A DNA stretch of 64,000 bases. Source: Formicarius rufipectus (Eukaryota; Chordata; Aves; Passeriformes; Formicariidae). Positions 60,501-64,000 of the stretch are shown piece after piece (position 1 is the first letter of the stretch; every line of letters starts with the position of its first letter). Below the pieces are notes generated by a model. It saw only the letters and a program-made list of their open reading frames with translations. It searched no databases and was not told where the DNA came from. The stretch lies in assembly GCA_013399695.1 (NCBI GenBank), contig VXAU01001878.1:1-64000 (forward strand). The letters are read 5' to 3'. A program made the position numbers and the translations under genes.

Positions 60501-61379
60501 CCAACAGTGATGGTGTAGGAAAGAGAGAGACAAACCAGGGCAACAGAGGATGTCACGTTCTTCTTGTATTTTTTCACAGTGTGTGGGAAGCCGATCCATC
60601 CTGTTATTAAAGTCCAGCGGATCTTGGGTGGCTTGTCAGCAAGGATAGGCAATTTTCCTTGGCAGGCTCTGACTGGCATCAATGGACGAGGAGGTGGTGC
60701 CCTCCTGGGTGATCGCTGGATCCTGACTGCCGCCCACACCATCTTCCCCAAAGGAGCTGCAAGGAACAATGTGAGCCTGGAACAGCTAGCAGAGGAGGCT
60801 GATGTTTTCCTTGGCCACACCAATGTGGAAGAACTCCACAAGATGGGTAACCACCCTGTACGTAGGATCTTTATCCATCCAGATTACAGCCCTAAAGATG
60901 AGTACAACTTCAATGGGGACATAGCCCTGCTGGAGCTGAAACACCCAGTAACTCTGGGCCCTACACTACTACCCATCTGTCTCCCAGATACCACCAACAC
61001 CACGTTCTATGCGGACGGGCACATAGGCTACGTGAGCGGTTTTGGTGTGGATAAAAACATCATCTCAAATGATTTGAAGTACGTGAGCCTACCAGCAATT
61101 GCTCGAGATAAGTGTCAGAGTTGGCTGGACAGTAAGAGAGACATCCCTATGGTTTTCTCTGAGAACATGTTCTGTGCTGGCTTCCCCAGAGGCAAACAGG
61201 ATACCTGCCAGGGGGATAGTGGGAGCGTCTTCACGGTGTTAGACAGGGAGAGTGGTCGTTGGGTGGCTACTGGCATAGTTTCTTGGGGTATTGGCTGTGC
61301 CCAAGGCTATGGCTTCTACACCAAGATCCTCAGCTATTTGGACTGGATCAAAGGGATAGTAGAGGAGGACAGGCTCTAG
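54600..61379 (+). CDS. C1R: Complement C1r serine protease
   Basis: Secreted protease of the C1 complex that autoactivates and cleaves C1s. Coding parts: 54600-54601 (AT of the start codon), 55364-55592, 55822-56014, 56195-56338, 56486-56682, 57178-57325, 57407-57528, 58073-58151, 58577-58717, 60269-60343, 60580-61379. They total 2130 nt, 709 aa plus stop; human is 705. A signal peptide (MHVSCLPWTFLFFGVI) precedes CUB1, a calcium-binding EGF domain (DLDECDP...CHNYVGGYFCSC), CUB2, two CCP modules and a single-exon protease domain. The activation site is R457|ILGG. The triad is H496, D557 and S657, with D651 in the specificity pocket and no His-loop cysteines, as expected for C1r/C1s. The serine motif reads GDSGS rather than GDSGG. 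The first coding exon is inferred from a donor ending in AT; the rest is secure. Confidence 0.95.
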
Positions 61380-61841
61380 TTGATGCTGTCCTACTAGCTG
61401 AAGGATCACTGGTAGCATATCAATTTCCAGACACAGCAAACCATATCCAAAGCTTTCAAAGATGTCCCAAAGGCTTTTCAAACAGGCAAAGAAGGTAGCC
61501 TTCACCATGAGCACTTCTGAAAGCCAACATACCATTTGATGGTGGTACCATCAAAACTTACAAAAACTGCTGTACCATTGGCAGCTTGTGGGATGCCTTT
61601 GTGGATGTTCTAGTTCTTCCAAATCTAATTACTGGATGAAGCCTTAATAATATCAGGAAATCTCACAACAGCAAACATGCTATTGTTTGAAATGCAGACA
61701 ATATTATGAGACTTTTGCTGTCTACTTTTGTACTCTATTGTGTGGGAAGGTTGCAGGGCAGAAGACTTCCTTGAAAGATGTGGTGGTCTGTGCTGAGTAC
61801 AGTGTGCATTTGCCCAATGGCATCAGTGAGATTCTACAAAT

Positions 61842-62199
61842 ATTAAAGTAATTGCTGGAGAAACAAGATGTGTACGATTTTGTGTGTGTGTTTTTAATGA
61901 ATGCCTGTTCTCCACCAATGAAAGCAACTAAAAAATGCAAAAGGGTTGGTTTACCCGCCACTAAAGCGTTTCCAGTTCCTCCATGGCCTGTGGCAGCTGC
62001 TCACCTAAGACAAAACTACCATTAGATTACCCAGTCTGAAACCTCAGTTGGCTTCAAGGGAGGCAAAAAAAATGTTGTCTCTGTGATGCCACACTCAGAA
62101 AGACAGGGAAAACAACCAATGTAATGGAGAAAAAAAGTCCAGGAACCTTTACTGATCAGAATTTTAGGATGGATGTTTTTTTATACATCATGAAATAAA
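61842..62199 (+). promoter_or_regulatory. Candidate C1R polyadenylation signals
   Basis: ATTAAA at 61842-61847 and AATAAA at 62194-62199 lie about 460 and 815 bp after the C1R stop. Further AATAAA strings occur near 62914-62934. Confidence 0.35.
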
Positions 62200-63243
62200 G
62201 CTTTAACTGCATGACAGCAGCTCTAAAATTATGCTGACTCAGAGAGAAGGTGATCTCTTTTGTGTAGTGGATATTCTCTGGAGTTTCTTCTTGTCTAGTT
62301 TTGCTACTGCAAAATAACATACTGTTTTCTTGTGAGTCACTGAGAGAAACGAAGTCTGCAAGAGCTTGACAGGGGAACTCTGGGGCTAAGGTTATAGTTG
62401 CCTTCTTGGACTGTTTTCTGTGAGATCCAGCTCCAGATCTCAGATGTCAGAATCTCTCACTTGCTTTAGAGATAGTATGCCCTGGGAAGTGATCTGTGAA
62501 ATTGCATAGGTGCTGGAAGTTCATCCATGGTTTCCATGAGTCAGAATTCTGTTGATTCTTCCCATCTGTATGAGCAAGAGGTGAGCATGAGAGACAACAG
62601 CAGCAGGGAAAAACAAGGTGTCCAGTTGTACAGGAGCAACAGATAAACCCTGGTTTGGGAGAGGGAATCTCATGCTTTGCAGGAGACAGGAAACTTTAGG
62701 AAGCTGAGACATGGAGAATAGATGATTTGCCAAAAACCCCTATAGGAATCTGAAGCCCTCTTAGGAACAGTAAGCCCAGCTAAATAAGTATTTATTCTTT
62801 CCTGAACTGAGTATCCTAATACATCAGGTAATCTTTTTCCACAATGCTACCTTCCCTAAATCAAGGGAAGGTAGCGCTGTGGGAGAAAAATCAAACTTTA
62901 TTTCTTATCTAGCTCAATAAAATTTGAAAAATAAAGCCTGAGGACAGGTGACTGAAAGGATTTTGAAGATGTCTGTTCTGTTTAGCTTGATTCAGAATTC
63001 TGAAGTCCTTATTGCTGGTAATGATCGATTGGTGAGATGCAACCATCTCAAAAGACCTTCATAAAGACTCTTAGGCAGAGAGGTGAGGTACCACAAGTTA
63101 CAGCTTGGTGAAAGCTGGCAACATAGTAGGTCAGAATGTGACTAGACACACAGTTTGGGGAGTTTCAAGGAGAACTAGGTTTGGACTGAGAAGAAAGGCA
63201 ATACACACAATAGCACATTGCACAAAAGACCATTTGGACATTC
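62200..63243. other. Interval between the convergent C1R and C1S 3' ends
   Basis: About 1 kb without a recognised gene, between the last likely C1R polyadenylation signal and the last likely C1S signal. It may contain overlapping 3' UTRs. Confidence 0.45.
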
Positions 63244-63434
63244 TTTATTGCTGTTAGATATTCTGAACAGTACAAGAAATACATAAATCAGAAATCAGAC
63301 TCTGAATCTACCCTGAGAACCAGCAATTATTCTCTCTTGTCTTCACTGAAACCTCCCTATCAGGTGAGGCATGGCTAGGTCTTCTCCAAGTGGGAAAAAA
63401 TGGGATAGAAAAAAATGAAAGGAAGTTCTTTATT
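63244..63434 (-). promoter_or_regulatory. Candidate C1S polyadenylation signals (AATAAA on the minus strand)
   Basis: tttatt at 63429-63434 and 63244-63249 read AATAAA on the minus strand, about 230 and 415 bp beyond the C1S stop. Confidence 0.35.
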
Positions 63435-63661
63435 CAGAATAACATCTTGCTCTTAAGCTATTATGAATGGAAGTATTTGCCTTCCCAGACATGATGTCAG
63501 GGGAAGAAACAGATAGATGTTCCTGACTCCCCCCTCAGCATAGACACAACGAGTTACATTGTGTTATATATTGGCCATTTTACAAGCAGAGTGAACAGGA
63601 TCACAGCCAGCCCAAACATGTAGCCATTCCTCTTAGTAAGGGTGACTGTGCTGAAAAAGAG

Positions 63662-64000
63662 CTATTTTTGTGAAGCTTCTGCATCCTCATGCTTGCTCAT
63701 GGTCTCTCTAATCCAGTCCAAATAACGCACTACGTTGGTGTAAAGACCAAAGGTACCACATTTTGGCCCCCAGGAGATCAGCCCTGCGACATAGTACCGT
63801 GTGTCATTGAGAGGATCTTGGATAGAATAGGCTCCACCACTGTCCCCATAACAGCTGTCTTTGCCCCCACCAGCACAAATCATATTGTCAGTGAATAAGA
63901 AAACAACAGAATCATCAAAGCCCTCTGGTTTCACAGACCGGCACTTGTCCATGTTCACCACGGGAATCTGAGCCTTCCAAAGATCCCTAGGTAGTCTTCC
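63662..64000 (-). CDS. C1S: Complement C1s serine protease, C-terminal end of the last exon (partial)
   Basis: The frame is open from the right edge of the window to a TAG at 63664-63662, giving 112 codons. It reads FTDNMICAGGGKDSC, then YGDSGGAYSIQDP (catalytic serine, AGT codon), GLISWGPKCGTFGLYTNV and YLDWIRETMS. This matches the end of the C1s protease domain (human GDSGGAF, SWGPQCGTYGLYT). An Asp six residues before the catalytic serine fits trypsin-like specificity. The absence of an intron agrees with the single protease exon of C1s. C1s cleaves C4 and C2 once activated by C1r, the convergent neighbour. The histidine and aspartate of the triad lie outside the window. Confidence 0.94.
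   Translation of the reverse strand, partial: GRLPRDLWKAQIPVVNMDKCRSVKPEGFDDSVVFLFTDNMICAGGGKDSCYGDSGGAYSIQDPLNDTRYYVAGLISWGPKCGTFGLYTNVVRYLDWIRETMSKHEDAEASQK

Overview
The window is a nuclear chromosome segment from a vertebrate, most likely a bird. It holds spliced genes with GT/AG introns, CpG-rich first exons, and 3' ends of CR1 LINEs as the main repeat. The gene order is that of the vertebrate PEX5-CLSTN3-RBP5-C1R-C1S block (human chromosome 12p13), seen in reverse. The only sequence gap is 109 Ns at 19555-19663; single Ns lie at 19452 and 47467.

Layout, left to right. At 1-163 (minus) is the 5' coding end of a beta-gamma-crystallin gene resembling epidermal differentiation-specific protein. 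From 0.2 to 8.7 kb there is no recognisable gene, but a CR1 element is split by a 5'-truncated RTE-like LINE. PEX5 occupies 9550-19412 (minus, 15 coding exons, 645 codons plus stop). The stretch 19.4-23.8 kb holds the GC-rich PEX5 5' region with the gap, an AT-rich minisatellite carrying a tRNA-derived SINE, and a decayed CR1/L3-like element. A pyrimidine-nucleotide carrier gene of the SLC25A33/36 family lies at 23911-30774 (plus, 7 exons, 315 aa). CLSTN3 lies at 32614-47397 (minus, 18 exons, 975 aa). RBP5 lies at 48150-49673 (plus, 4 exons, 135 aa), head to head with CLSTN3. After about 4.5 kb without genes, C1R runs 54600-61379 (plus, 709 aa), and the last exon of C1S enters from the right at 63662-64000 (minus), tail to tail with C1R.

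Every complete gene was rebuilt exon by exon from splice sites. Each closes in frame at a length close to its human orthologue, so none looks broken. C1R and C1S are the two serine proteases of the C1 complex: C1r autoactivates and then cleaves C1s. PEX5 (peroxisomal import receptor), CLSTN3 (synaptic adhesion), RBP5 (retinol carrier) and the mitochondrial carrier are unrelated neighbours held together by old synteny.

No new multi-gene system is apparent. The most interesting points are a matched LINE/SINE pair sharing a 3' end (possibly the AviRTE family known from a few bird lineages), an inferred C1R start codon split by an intron, and a Gly-to-Ser change two residues after the C1R catalytic serine.
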